A stretch of 50,411 nucleotides of DNA from Actinomycetaceae bacterium (lineage in GTDB: Bacteria > Actinomycetota > Actinomycetes > Actinomycetales > Actinomycetaceae): NCBI GenBank assembly GCA_012516575.1, contig JAAYWS010000071.1:1-50411 (forward strand). The letters are read 5' to 3'. Positions 26,666-35,493 of this stretch are shown in pieces; within the stretch, counting starts at the first letter, position 1, and every line of letters starts with the position of its first letter. The position numbers and the translations under genes were made by a program. The notes under the pieces are model-generated. The model ran no database searches, was not told the DNA's origin, and was given only the letters and a program-made list of their open reading frames with translations.

Positions 26666-29600
26666 CTATACACCCGCGACCGCGCGGGCCGTGACGTAGA
26701 GTTCCGGATCTAGCTCATGTTGTAGATCCCAGACGACTTGCATGGGTTTAGATCCTTGCGAGCTGACAACCGATACCGGTCCGGCAAAGGTGTATGCAGC
26801 ACCGCCGTTAAAAGTATCTTCTTTCGCTTCTCTCACAAATAGCGCAACATTTCCTTTACCTGCGGCATAACGCTTTCCTGTGGGAGATGTTGACGACGTC
26901 GTGGACTGTGACTCCCAGTGAAAACGTTGCGGACTCATTGCGTAATCCCGGTACATTGTTTGTGGAGAAAAATCGGCGCTCGATTTTTTCAACGTCACCA
27001 ATAAAACATCAAGACTAAGGTCCTCAATATATTTAACGCCTTCACGTACATCGCCCGGTTTTTGTCCGATGAAATTCCACCCAAGGCCAAAAGCTGCAAA
27101 TAATTCTTCGCGAGTGTACGAAGCACCAACTTTAAGCGGAACATCAGTAATTCTTAAGGAATCGTCATCCACGTCGTGTAAGCGGGGATATTCCCACTCA
27201 GGAGTTTCAAGAAGACTGGAACCATCGCGCAGACTTACCTCGAAAATTTGGTCAAGTTCATCGACAAACCCAGGAATAGATCGCAGAACATTAAGAGCTT
27301 CATCTAAAGATTCAAAAGGCACGTCGTTACGTTTTCCGGTTGGCCATACCGAGAAAATCAGCATATATGCATAACAACGATCTGTCGCTGACATTTCATT
27401 TTCACGCATATTGCCTCGTAGGAGGTTTAGATAGGCTTGTGCACGTTCAAGGTCATCAACGCGAGCTAGCACACGTAAGCGTCCTCGTTCATTATCAAAT
27501 TCGTCCTGTGGTTCCCTGCCGGTTGCGGCTAGATATTTAATGCGCCACCAACTCCAGAAACGATTTTCGCGTCCTGCTATTGTGCGTGTCGTCTTTGTGC
27601 GCGCGTAGATATTGGGAAGCTCAAGGAAAGAATGTTCCAAATAATCGGTGAGTGTTAACTCAGCACCGGATGAAAACTCAGGCAACATTTGAACACGACG
27701 CACATCATTAACTACCGAATCAAAACGAATATCGAGTCGATCACGTAAAGAACGCAAAATGGTATCTTGCGAGTATTCGTCTAAGATGATTTGGCATCCG
27801 GAAGGTAGCGTTGCAAAACCATTTTTTATTGCTTTTTCGAGAGCCCGGCCGCGCTTTCCGGTAATAGCAGCAAGTTTCCGATCAATCTGGAAGTCTTTTG
27901 CCTGATTGCCGACAAAATCGAGGACGGTAAGCACAGATTTATTGGGGCTCCGACGTAGTCCACGACCTAGTTGCTGCAAAAACACGGTTGGTGATGACGT
28001 CGGTCGTAACATAAGGATTGTATCTACCGCTGGAACATCAACACCTTCATTAAAAATATCAACGGCACATATCATTTGAATTCGGCCGTCGCGTAGGTCC
28101 AAGAGTGCCTGATCACGCTCAGTAGCCGGCGTCTGCGAAGTAATCGAAACAGCATTTAACCCAGTGGCGGCGAACTTCTCAGCCATAAAATTTGAATGAT
28201 TAATATCTACGCAAAAACACAAGGCACGCATAGCTGTTGGATCGATAATGTAACGGTCTATAGCTTGGGTGATGAGTCGGGCGCGTGCGTCATCAGCGGT
28301 ATATAGCAAAGAAAGTTGGGAAGTATCATATTCGCCGCGGCGTAGTTCAATTCGGGATAAATCTGTGCCGTCATTGGTCATGAAGTAATGGAAAGGTACG
28401 AGAATGTCTTCTTCAAGAGCTTCCCATAGACGCATTTCGGAGGCGATTCGTCCGCCAAAGAACTCAATTGCAACACTTTTTCCGTCAGTGCGTTCGGGTG
28501 TTGCCGTCATTCCTAATAGTTCGCGTGGTTCAAGATGATCGAGGAGCCGACGATAGGTGCGTGCTTCAGCGTGATGGAATTCGTCGATAATGACGATGTC
28601 GAAGGAGTCGGAGTGAAAGTGTCTTAATGCATCTTCATGGAGGGACTGAATTGACGTGAATAGTGCATGTGAATGATGTTGTATATCGGCAAATGTTTGT
28701 GTTGTTATAGGTTGCCCAACACTAAGAAAACCGAGATTTGGATCTTTGGCTATGTCACGAAAAGTGCGTACGGCCTGACGCAATATTTCTTTGCGGTGTG
28801 CGACGAAGAGCGTCCGCGGTTTTCGGCCGAGTGCTGTGAAAAGCCGTTTGTGTACGCGAACCCAATCCAACGCAGCTACTACTGTTTTACCTGTTCCGGT
28901 AGCTGCAACTAAAAGGTTATGGTGATAGCCCTTGCGCCGCGCTGCTTCTAATTCGTTAAGCATTTGGCGCTGGTAGGGATAGGGATGAACCTCCAGTGGC
29001 GTATAGCCTATAGCTTCTTGTTGATCGAGTGTGCCAGGAGGCCGTCCGTAATTTCGTGCACGGTCTAGTGCGTTATCTAGTCGGGTAGCATCTCGTTCTG
29101 GGTTGTATTCTTCGAACGTGGAGGATTCCCAATATGAATTAAAGGTGGCTTCAAATTTATTGAATACAGCAGGTGTTGTGTTCGGGGAAAGTCGTACATT
29201 CCATTCCAAGCCATCAGTCATTGCCGAACGAGAAAGATTCGATGAGCCAATATAGGCAGTGTGAAATCCGGTATTTCGACGGATTAACCATGATTTGGCA
29301 TGGAGTCTAGTTACTGCCTCATCGTAAGCAATCCGAATTTGAACGTCATAGTTATGTACGAGGCGATCGAGTGCCCGACGCTCGGTAACACCCATATACG
29401 TTGAGGTGATCAGACGAATTGGAATACCTCGATCGGCAAGGTAGCGAAAAGATTTATCTAGCGTTGAAATTCCTGCCCATTTTACGAACGCCATAATAAT
29501 GTCGACGCCGTCTGCTGAATAAAACTCAGATTGTAGCTCCGCTTGGATGTTAGGTTCGTTAGACGCATTTGTTAATAGTGCGGCGTCGGTTAATGGCGTG

Positions 29601-29959
29601 TTTGGTCGTGGTACGGATTGTAGAACATTGCCGTTTTGAGTGCGGCGGACTTCTAGGAGTTGTTGCGCGCGATTCTTCTCATTTAGGGAGAGTTCAGAAG
29701 AGTCGATACGTTCTAGGATCTCATCTACGAGTTTCACGGCTTCTTTCGGCTTCAGTGACCGCAGATGTGATTCGAGTCGGAGCTTCACATGTTCACCCAT
29801 GATATGAGAAAGATCGGCGTCATCAATAGGCTGAGTTGTAATGACTTCCGATGTGTCCGATGGAAGTTTATGAACGAGTCGGGTATCAATGACACTTTCG
29901 TACAGGCCAGGAAGAAGAGGGTCCCTCGATTCGTTGTGGATCATATCGCGTTCAGCCAT
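26666..29959 (-). CDS. PLD-like nuclease / superfamily 2 helicase / DUF3427 protein
   Basis: About 1,097 residues from ATG 29959. In order: an N-terminal helical part; a phospholipase-D-like domain (about 125-280) with RLHAKSWL and YIGSSNLSRSA (H-x-K and GSxN of one HKD half-site); an SF2 ATPase with Walker A ATGTGKT, Walker B IIDEFHHAEA and SAT-like GMTATPERTDGK; a helicase C-terminal domain with QLGRGLRRS; and a DUF3427-type C-terminus. Such proteins are scattered in bacterial genomes and are suspected in DNA repair or defence; the function here is unknown. The reading frame is open further upstream to 30256, but that would overlap rsmG and lacks homology. It is foreign to the conserved jag-rsmG junction. 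Confidence 0.88.
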   Translation of the reverse strand: MAERDMIHNESRDPLLPGLYESVIDTRLVHKLPSDTSEVITTQPIDDADLSHIMGEHVKLRLESHLRSLKPKEAVKLVDEILERIDSSELSLNEKNRAQQLLEVRRTQNGNVLQSVPRPNTPLTDAALLTNASNEPNIQAELQSEFYSADGVDIIMAFVKWAGISTLDKSFRYLADRGIPIRLITSTYMGVTERRALDRLVHNYDVQIRIAYDEAVTRLHAKSWLIRRNTGFHTAYIGSSNLSRSAMTDGLEWNVRLSPNTTPAVFNKFEATFNSYWESSTFEEYNPERDATRLDNALDRARNYGRPPGTLDQQEAIGYTPLEVHPYPYQRQMLNELEAARRKGYHHNLLVAATGTGKTVVAALDWVRVHKRLFTALGRKPRTLFVAHRKEILRQAVRTFRDIAKDPNLGFLSVGQPITTQTFADIQHHSHALFTSIQSLHEDALRHFHSDSFDIVIIDEFHHAEARTYRRLLDHLEPRELLGMTATPERTDGKSVAIEFFGGRIASEMRLWEALEEDILVPFHYFMTNDGTDLSRIELRRGEYDTSQLSLLYTADDARARLITQAIDRYIIDPTAMRALCFCVDINHSNFMAEKFAATGLNAVSITSQTPATERDQALLDLRDGRIQMICAVDIFNEGVDVPAVDTILMLRPTSSPTVFLQQLGRGLRRSPNKSVLTVLDFVGNQAKDFQIDRKLAAITGKRGRALEKAIKNGFATLPSGCQIILDEYSQDTILRSLRDRLDIRFDSVVNDVRRVQMLPEFSSGAELTLTDYLEHSFLELPNIYARTKTTRTIAGRENRFWSWWRIKYLAATGREPQDEFDNERGRLRVLARVDDLERAQAYLNLLRGNMRENEMSATDRCYAYMLIFSVWPTGKRNDVPFESLDEALNVLRSIPGFVDELDQIFEVSLRDGSSLLETPEWEYPRLHDVDDDSLRITDVPLKVGASYTREELFAAFGLGWNFIGQKPGDVREGVKYIEDLSLDVLLVTLKKSSADFSPQTMYRDYAMSPQRFHWESQSTTSSTSPTGKRYAAGKGNVALFVREAKEDTFNGGAAYTFAGPVSVVSSQGSKPMQVVWDLQHELDPELYVTARAVAGV

Positions 29960-30108
29960 GGATCCAGGGTAGCTGCCATTTCGGCGGAAACTAATTAGGC
30001 CGGCCAAGAAGGGTGACGAATTCTGATTGATATCGTTTATCTTGCTCAATATGGAAATATAGAGGCAGTGTATTAATTTCAATTGCGCGATGACGGAGAA
30101 GAAATACG

Positions 30109-30738
30109 GTGACGGTGGAACAAGCACCTGCGGGTGGAGTGGCTGAGTTTGGTGAAAAGATTTGGTCCCAACTCTTGCATCTAGCTGAACTGCTGGAGAG
30201 TGAAGGGCAGCTTCGTGGTCTAGTTGGACCCCGGGAAATGGATAAACTTTGGTCACGACATATTCTTAATTCGCTCGCTATTATAGACTTTATTCCTGAA
30301 GGTGCAAAACTAGCAGATGTTGGTTCCGGCGCAGGGTTTCCCGGGTTAGTAACGGCAATTGTGCGCCCTGACCTCGATGTTCATTTAATTGACTCGCTTG
30401 GTCGGCGTACAGATTGGCTTGAATACGCTGTTGATAATATCGGATTATCCAATGTCACTATATACAACAAGCGAGCAGAAGAGCTGCATGGGAAACTTGT
30501 TGTTGACGTGGTGACTGCGCGCGCTGTGGCTGCGTTGAAGAAGTTAATTCCCTACACTCTCCCCCTCGTAAAGTCTGGTGGGCAGTTAGTGGCATTAAAA
30601 GGCAGTCGTGCAGAAATCGAAGTTGATGAGTCAGTTAAACAGTTGAACAAGTTCAATGTCGACTGGGTTGATATTCATGATGTGGATGTGTGGGGTACGG
30701 ACGAAGGTACGCGTGTGGTTGTTCTTCAAAAGCTGTGA
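30109..30738 (+). CDS. rsmG: 16S rRNA (guanine-527-N7) methyltransferase RsmG
   Basis: Methylates G527 of 16S rRNA; loss gives low-level streptomycin resistance in several bacteria. 209 residues: SAM-binding motif LADVGSGAGFPGLV (about residues 67-80), the preceding LWSRHILNSLA, the acidic ribose contact in VHLIDSLGRR and TARAVAAL are RsmG hallmarks. The GTG at 30109 has GGAG ten bases upstream. It normally follows jag directly; here 6.7 kb of accessory DNA lies between. Confidence 0.96.
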   Translation: MTVEQAPAGGVAEFGEKIWSQLLHLAELLESEGQLRGLVGPREMDKLWSRHILNSLAIIDFIPEGAKLADVGSGAGFPGLVTAIVRPDLDVHLIDSLGRRTDWLEYAVDNIGLSNVTIYNKRAEELHGKLVVDVVTARAVAALKKLIPYTLPLVKSGGQLVALKGSRAEIEVDESVKQLNKFNVDWVDIHDVDVWGTDEGTRVVVLQKL

Positions 30739-30806
30739 CTGCTCCGGAAGTTAAATTAGCTGCCGAGGGTTTTGTTAGCGCGGAACAAATTCCGATACAC
30801 GTATAC

Positions 30807-30822
30807 CGTTTCACGTGAAACA
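30807..30822. promoter_or_regulatory. parS: parS site 1
   Basis: CGTTTCACGTGAAACA: the perfect 14-bp palindrome GTTTCACGTGAAAC with one outer-base change from the 16-bp consensus. Confidence 0.95.
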
Positions 30823-31103
30823 TTTCGTGCATGTTGTTTTGGTGACAAGTACCTTTATATAAAAGTCTGTTTGGATAGCAAAATGAATTTGTGGATGTTT
30901 CGAGCTTATATTTCGTTGAATAAAGAAGTTATCCAGAGAATACCAAACCGCAAATGGATAACCGGCATTCACGAATGGATAAACGGCGCCAACGAGTAAA
31001 GAAGCTAATCAGTGAATAAGAAAGTTGATCGAGTGACTGACGCTCGAAGGCGAATAGCTAAGGCGATGTGAGTGTAATGAGAAGGCGTTGCCACAGTGCT
31101 GAA

Positions 31104-31119
31104 TGTTTCACGTGAAACA
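31104..31119. promoter_or_regulatory. parS: parS site 2
   Basis: TGTTTCACGTGAAACA, the exact 16-bp consensus palindrome bound by ParB. Confidence 0.97.
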
Positions 31120-31303
31120 TTCACCATAGAATCGAATTCTTATTCGGGGCTTTCAGGATGAGGCTGCTTAGGTTGAAGCCGTGAACAGGCTGATGCGGTG
31201 CTTCGTCGGAACGCGATTGAAACACAATTGGATTAGTTAGTTGGATTGCCCAGGTCGTCACTAACATCAGGTAATTAATAATAAGGTGATTTCGCAGCCC
31301 AAA

Positions 31304-31319
31304 TGTTTCACGTGAAACA
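31304..31319. promoter_or_regulatory. parS: parS site 3
   Basis: Exact TGTTTCACGTGAAACA, 200 bp from site 2. Confidence 0.97.
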
Positions 31320-31423
31320 TTAACGTCGACCAAAGAAGTTCATGCAGGAGCAATTATTTGATGACTCTCGATCTCCATTAATAATTAGCAATGTAGTTTC
31401 CCTGGTGAATCGCAAGCCGGCGA

Positions 31424-31439
31424 TGTTTCACGTGAAACA
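31424..31439. promoter_or_regulatory. parS: parS site 4
   Basis: Exact TGTTTCACGTGAAACA, 120 bp from site 3 and about 180 bp before parA. Confidence 0.97.
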
Positions 31440-31508
31440 TTGACATGAATAGCTTTCGAAGTTGAACACCTATACGCACGTAAATTCGCGCTCTGACAGG
31501 CGTCGAGT

Positions 31509-31544
31509 TTATCCACAGATCCGTTCGTGTCACTATTATCCACA
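31509..31544 (+). promoter_or_regulatory. Two perfect DnaA boxes upstream of parA
   Basis: TTATCCACA at 31509-31517 and again at 31536-31544, same orientation, 27 bp apart, 75-110 bases before the parA start. Either DnaA control of parAB or titration is possible. Confidence 0.65.
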
Positions 31545-31617
31545 GTACTGTGCCGTGAACATTAATCGGAGATAGTTACGAGTAGAATAGATTCACTAAC
31601 AATAAGGAGTTTGTCTA

Positions 31618-32571
31618 GTGGATCCCCGTAAAAAAGTGGCACAGGCTGAGCAGCGTGCGGCTGATCCAGCACGTGTGGAACATCAGCTTTTCAGTGAAAA
31701 AACTTCACCAGTCGGTGCGGAATTGCTACGCGACCGTGAATTGCTGCGTGAGCTAGAGAAGGCAGAGTTCGTTGCACCCGAAAATACACGTGTCATTACG
31801 GTAGCTAACCAAAAGGGCGGTGTCGGTAAAACAACGTCGGCGGTTAATCTCGCTGCTGCTTTGGCTCGTGGGGGACTGAACGTATTAGTTGTGGATGCTG
31901 ATCCACAAGGAAATGCAACTACTGCCCTAGGTGTTGAGCATGGTATCGGTACGCCATCAGTGCTTGAGGTTATTACTGGGGAGAAATCGCTTATTGAAGT
32001 ACTGCAACAGTGTCCAGACTTCCCTTCTCTTCTAGTAGCACCTTCAACAATTGATTTATCTTCAGCAGAGATTCAACTTGTTCTCGAAGACAATAGAGAA
32101 TTCCGTTTAAGAGACGCAGTCAATGAAGCACTTCATCAATTTCAAAATCACGGACAACGAATTGATTATGTGTTGATCGATTGCCCACCAAGTCTCGGCC
32201 TGCTCACCCTGAATGCTCTCGTGGCTGGACGTGAAGTGCTTATCCCAATCCAGACTGAATATTATGCGCTGGAGGGACTAACACAACTGATGAAAACTAT
32301 TGAAATGGTCCGGGGCGGGTTGAATCCGAATCTGCATATTTCAACAATTCTTCTCACTATGTATGATCGCCGCACAAATCTAGCTCAAGAAGTTGCGGCT
32401 GAAGTGCGCAACTATTTCCCCGATCAAACGTTGAGTGTGGAAATTCCACGAAATATCCGAATATCAGAAGCCCCCAGCTTTAGGCAGACCGTTCTCACCT
32501 ACGATCCGAGATCAACTGGAGCTGTTGCTTATCTAGCCGCCGCTTATGAAATGACTCGCCAAAATAGCTAA
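31618..32571 (+). CDS. parA: Chromosome partitioning ATPase ParA
   Basis: Walker-type ATPase that moves ParB-parS complexes and so segregates origins. 317 residues: a nonconserved charged N-terminus (1-57), the deviant Walker A KGGVGKTT (66-73) in VITVANQKGGVGKTTSAVN, the VVDADPQGN motif and IDYVLIDCPPSLGLLTLNAL. The GTG at 31618 has AAGGAG nine bases upstream. It precedes parB by 82 bases and forms an operon with it. Confidence 0.97.
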   Translation: MDPRKKVAQAEQRAADPARVEHQLFSEKTSPVGAELLRDRELLRELEKAEFVAPENTRVITVANQKGGVGKTTSAVNLAAALARGGLNVLVVDADPQGNATTALGVEHGIGTPSVLEVITGEKSLIEVLQQCPDFPSLLVAPSTIDLSSAEIQLVLEDNREFRLRDAVNEALHQFQNHGQRIDYVLIDCPPSLGLLTLNALVAGREVLIPIQTEYYALEGLTQLMKTIEMVRGGLNPNLHISTILLTMYDRRTNLAQEVAAEVRNYFPDQTLSVEIPRNIRISEAPSFRQTVLTYDPRSTGAVAYLAAAYEMTRQNS

Positions 32572-32653
32572 CTATCCGATCACTGAATTTCATCAGTGAT
32601 TCGAATATATGGATAAGATTAAACGCATTGAGCAGTAAGAGGAAGTAAATCAA

Positions 32654-33934
32654 ATGGCAGAGAAAAGGCGTGGACTTGGCCGCGGGATCGGTGCGCTTTT
32701 CCCGGAAAGCCAAGAGGAAATAAAAAACCGTCCGATTGATGTGTTCTTTTCGGGAACGGCCGCGCGAAAGGAGCCTGAAGAAAAGCAATCGCCGGAAGGA
32801 AGCCAAGATTCAATCGCAAGTACTCTTGAAGCGTTGAAGGGAATCCGTTCTGAGCTACACAGTGACTCTGTGTCTCGAGTTGGTGACGACTACCAAGGTG
32901 ACGGCGCTCCTCAGGACGGCGATGAATCCCAAGCCGACGTTACGCAAGAATCAAAAGACAATGTTTCACGTGAAACGGTTGCTCGTTCAACACCTGGCAA
33001 GGCTACCGGAAAAAGCAAGCTTCGCGCGAGTGCGAATACCCGCATAGCCACTACAACCGGAACTGATACAAAAACCTCTGATACGGATTTAGTTCCTGTT
33101 CCAGGAGCGACCTTTGGTGAAATCCCGGTGACGGAAATTATCCCGAACAGAAAACAGCCTCGGCAAATTTTTGATGAAGATGACCTTGCTGAACTTACCG
33201 CATCCATCCGCGAAGTCGGTGTACTTCAGCCAATTGTCGTCCGGCCACTGGCAGAGCCAGATCCAGATAATCCGGAAGCACGTTATGAATTGATTATGGG
33301 TGAGCGTCGCTGGAGGGCCTCAGCGGCGGCCGGTAATGATACAGTACCCGCAATTGTTCGACGCACTGAAAATGCTGACTTGCTAAGGGATGCGCTACTA
33401 GAAAACCTTCACCGCACTCAGCTAAATGCTCTAGAAGAAGCTGCTGCCTATCAGCAGTTGCTCGAGGACTTTGCTTGCACCCAAGAAGAACTCTCCCGTC
33501 GTATTGCGCGTTCCCGGCCGCAGATTTCAAATACTTTGCGTCTGCTTAAACTCCCACCATTAGTTCAACGTCGGGTTGCAGCTGGAGTTATTTCCGCAGG
33601 TCACGCGCGTGCACTACTCGGATTAACCGACCCAGCTGCGATGGAACGACTAGCACAACGTATCGTAGCTGAAGGCCTTTCCGTTCGTGCGGTAGAAGAG
33701 ATTGTTGCCTTAGGCGATGATCAAGCTCCGACCACGCGCACTCGCCGCCCACGGGTCTCACAGTATGAAGCAGAGCTGAGTGAATTAGCACTTCGGCTTG
33801 CGGATAGATTCGACACGCGTGTTCGGGTGGACATGGGCTCTCGCAAAGGAAAGATGACTATTGAGTTTGCTACAATAGAAGATCTCAACCGCATCCTTGA
33901 TCTGCTCGATGAAGACGGTGTGGATCTTCAGTAG
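32654..33934 (+). CDS. parB: Chromosome partitioning protein ParB
   Basis: CTPase clamp that loads at parS and spreads. 426 residues: the N-terminal ParA-contact motif KRRGLGRGIGALFP, a long variable linker (about 25-155), the ParB/Srx CTP-binding domain (IPNRKQPRQIFDEDDL, GERRWRAS), the helix-turn-helix CTQEELSRRIARSRPQISN and a C-terminal dimerisation domain. The linker contains an in-frame parS site encoding VSRET. The ATG at 32654 has AGAGGAAG upstream. Confidence 0.97.
   Translation: MAEKRRGLGRGIGALFPESQEEIKNRPIDVFFSGTAARKEPEEKQSPEGSQDSIASTLEALKGIRSELHSDSVSRVGDDYQGDGAPQDGDESQADVTQESKDNVSRETVARSTPGKATGKSKLRASANTRIATTTGTDTKTSDTDLVPVPGATFGEIPVTEIIPNRKQPRQIFDEDDLAELTASIREVGVLQPIVVRPLAEPDPDNPEARYELIMGERRWRASAAAGNDTVPAIVRRTENADLLRDALLENLHRTQLNALEEAAAYQQLLEDFACTQEELSRRIARSRPQISNTLRLLKLPPLVQRRVAAGVISAGHARALLGLTDPAAMERLAQRIVAEGLSVRAVEEIVALGDDQAPTTRTRRPRVSQYEAELSELALRLADRFDTRVRVDMGSRKGKMTIEFATIEDLNRILDLLDEDGVDLQ
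32962..32977. promoter_or_regulatory. parS: parS site 5 inside parB
   Basis: TGTTTCACGTGAAACG: the full 14-bp palindrome inside the parB linker codons (…NVSRET…). Confidence 0.93.
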
Positions 33935-33957
33935 CTACCTTATGAGGGTAAAAGGCA

Positions 33958-33993
33958 GTCCCCGCCATTTCGTAAAAGAACGAAACCGGGGAC
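33958..33993. terminator. Hairpin after parB
   Basis: GTCCCCG (33958-33964) pairs with CGGGGAC (33987-33993), and the inner ATTTCGT/ACGAAA extends the stem around a short loop. It lacks a clear T-run, so it may act as a structural 3' end. It is 24 bases after the parB stop. Confidence 0.6.
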
Positions 33994-34045
33994 TGGTCGA
34001 TTACCTTGATGCTAGCAGTTAATGGTCATCTAACTCAAGTAGGTT

Positions 34046-34102
34046 TGGGTGTAAGTATTGCGGGCACGAGATTGCTTTGAGAGCCCGCAATACCTACACC
34101 CA
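34046..34102. repeat. 20-bp inverted repeat between convergent parB and aminotransferase genes
   Basis: Arms 34046-34065 and 34083-34102 (TGGGTGTAAGTATTGCGGGC and its complement) match in 19 of 20 positions around a 17-base loop. It could be a bidirectional terminator, but no T-run follows. Confidence 0.75.
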
Positions 34103-34150
34103 CAACTAGGCTTAGTGTTGAATAATCTGTTTCGCTTACGTCGATACTCC

Positions 34151-35491
34151 TTACAACCAGCGCACGCGCTCCATTTCTGATTCAACCACTTTGGCTAGTC
34201 TTTGAACGCCTTCGGTAATACGTTCCGGAGTCGGATAGCAGAAAGACAGTCGCATGTGGTCTGAGCCTTGACCGTCAGCATAGAACGCTGTTCCGGAAAC
34301 ATAAGCAACCAGATTAGATACTGCCTTCGGCAACATATCCTTAGCATTCAAGCCCTCCGGCAGCTTCACCCACACGTAAAAACCACCCTCGGGAACATTC
34401 CACTCACAGTACGGCATGTACTTTTCGAGCGCTGCGATCATCGCATCACGCCGATCCTGATACATGGCGCGATATTCCTTGATCTGGCCCATCCAGTCGT
34501 AGGTGCGCAGATATTCCGCAATCGACAGCTGACCAACCTTAGACGGCGAGAGCACCGCATTCTCATTGGCCAAGATCAGGCGCTGAGTGATTTCATCGGA
34601 AGCCAACGCCCATCCGATCCGGTATCCCGGAGCAAACGTCTTTGAGAAAGAACCGAGGTAGATCACGCCGTCCGGATTCCAGTTATACAAAGCCCGGTTC
34701 GTTTGATCATTAAAAGCGAGCATGCCATACGGATTGTCTTCGAGAATAATCACGCGATGACGCTTAGCAATCTCCACCACCTTTGGCCGCCGCTCATAGG
34801 CCATAGACACGCCACCAGGATTATGGAAATTAGGAACCGTGTAAATAAACTTTGCTGGCCGGCCTTCGTCTTCTAACCGCGTGAGCGTCTCATCCAAAGC
34901 CTCCGGAATGAGCCCGTCTTCATCCATCGGAACATGAACAACTTCAGCCTCATGAGCTGCGAAAACACCAAGCGCGCCAACGTAAGAAGGCGCTTCAGCC
35001 ACGATCACATCACCGGGATTAATAAAAATCTGGGTCACAATATCGAGCGCAGCTTGTGAACCGGTTGTTACCACGATCTGGCTCGGCTTAGCTTTAACGC
35101 CTTCCTTAGCCAGCACGTCAATAATTTGTTCGCGCAGTTCAAGCTCGCCCTGGCCTCCGCCATACTGCAGCAGTTCTGGGCCGCGCTCGCGGATCAACCG
35201 GGCGCTCATATCTGCTAGAAAATCTAGTGGAAGCCCCGCAATATTCGGCATTCCCCCAGCTAGTGACACCACTTCCGGTCGGTTAGCAACCGCAAACAAA
35301 GACCGGGTCTCTGATTGCTTCGTGCACAGTGCGCGGTTCGAGTAGGCGTGAAGCCACATATCGTCTTGTTTGTCAGTTTCGGCTGCGCGAGCGGCGTCGA
35401 CGCCGCCAGTAGCACCGACACCGGTAGACGCGGCAGCGGCGGCGGCTGCTACATTTTTAACTTGGGTGCTGCCATCCGTACGTTCTGCCAT
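34151..35491 (-). CDS. PLP-dependent class I/II aminotransferase (2-aminoadipate/LysN-like)
   Basis: 446 residues of the MocR-like/LysN aminotransferase group. Seen: VVSLAGGMPNIAGLP, LLQYGGGQGELELRE (typical of the group), TTGSQAALDIV, the Asn/Tyr contact region NFHNPGGVS and the PLP-binding lysine in GSFSKTFAPGYRIGW. The substrate cannot be decided; 2-aminoadipate, branched-chain or aromatic acids are family options. An Ala-rich, apparently disordered N-terminal extension of about 40 residues is unusual. The ATG at 35491 has AAGGAG upstream and follows the thioredoxin gene by two bases, so they are co-transcribed. Confidence 0.9.
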   Translation of the reverse strand: MAERTDGSTQVKNVAAAAAAASTGVGATGGVDAARAAETDKQDDMWLHAYSNRALCTKQSETRSLFAVANRPEVVSLAGGMPNIAGLPLDFLADMSARLIRERGPELLQYGGGQGELELREQIIDVLAKEGVKAKPSQIVVTTGSQAALDIVTQIFINPGDVIVAEAPSYVGALGVFAAHEAEVVHVPMDEDGLIPEALDETLTRLEDEGRPAKFIYTVPNFHNPGGVSMAYERRPKVVEIAKRHRVIILEDNPYGMLAFNDQTNRALYNWNPDGVIYLGSFSKTFAPGYRIGWALASDEITQRLILANENAVLSPSKVGQLSIAEYLRTYDWMGQIKEYRAMYQDRRDAMIAALEKYMPYCEWNVPEGGFYVWVKLPEGLNAKDMLPKAVSNLVAYVSGTAFYADGQGSDHMRLSFCYPTPERITEGVQRLAKVVESEMERVRWL

Positions 35492-35493
35492 AA

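Larger units (their letters stand above)
30739..31617. other. parS-rich noncoding region between rsmG and parA
   Basis: About 0.88 kb with no convincing gene. It holds four parS sites, two perfect DnaA boxes near the parA end, and a direct repeat ATGGATAAMCGGC at 30954-30966 and 30975-30987. Weakly open frames here run through the parS sites and lack ribosome-binding sites. Confidence 0.8.

Noticed and set aside
29960..30256. N-terminal extension of the helicase gene
   Set aside because: The frame is open, but the extra residues are low in homology, overlap rsmG and its ribosome-binding site, and the ATG at 29959 gives the expected protein.
30772..30999. Open frame of 75 codons after rsmG
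   Set aside because: It runs straight through a parS site, has no ribosome-binding site and no recognisable family; better explained as noncoding parS DNA.
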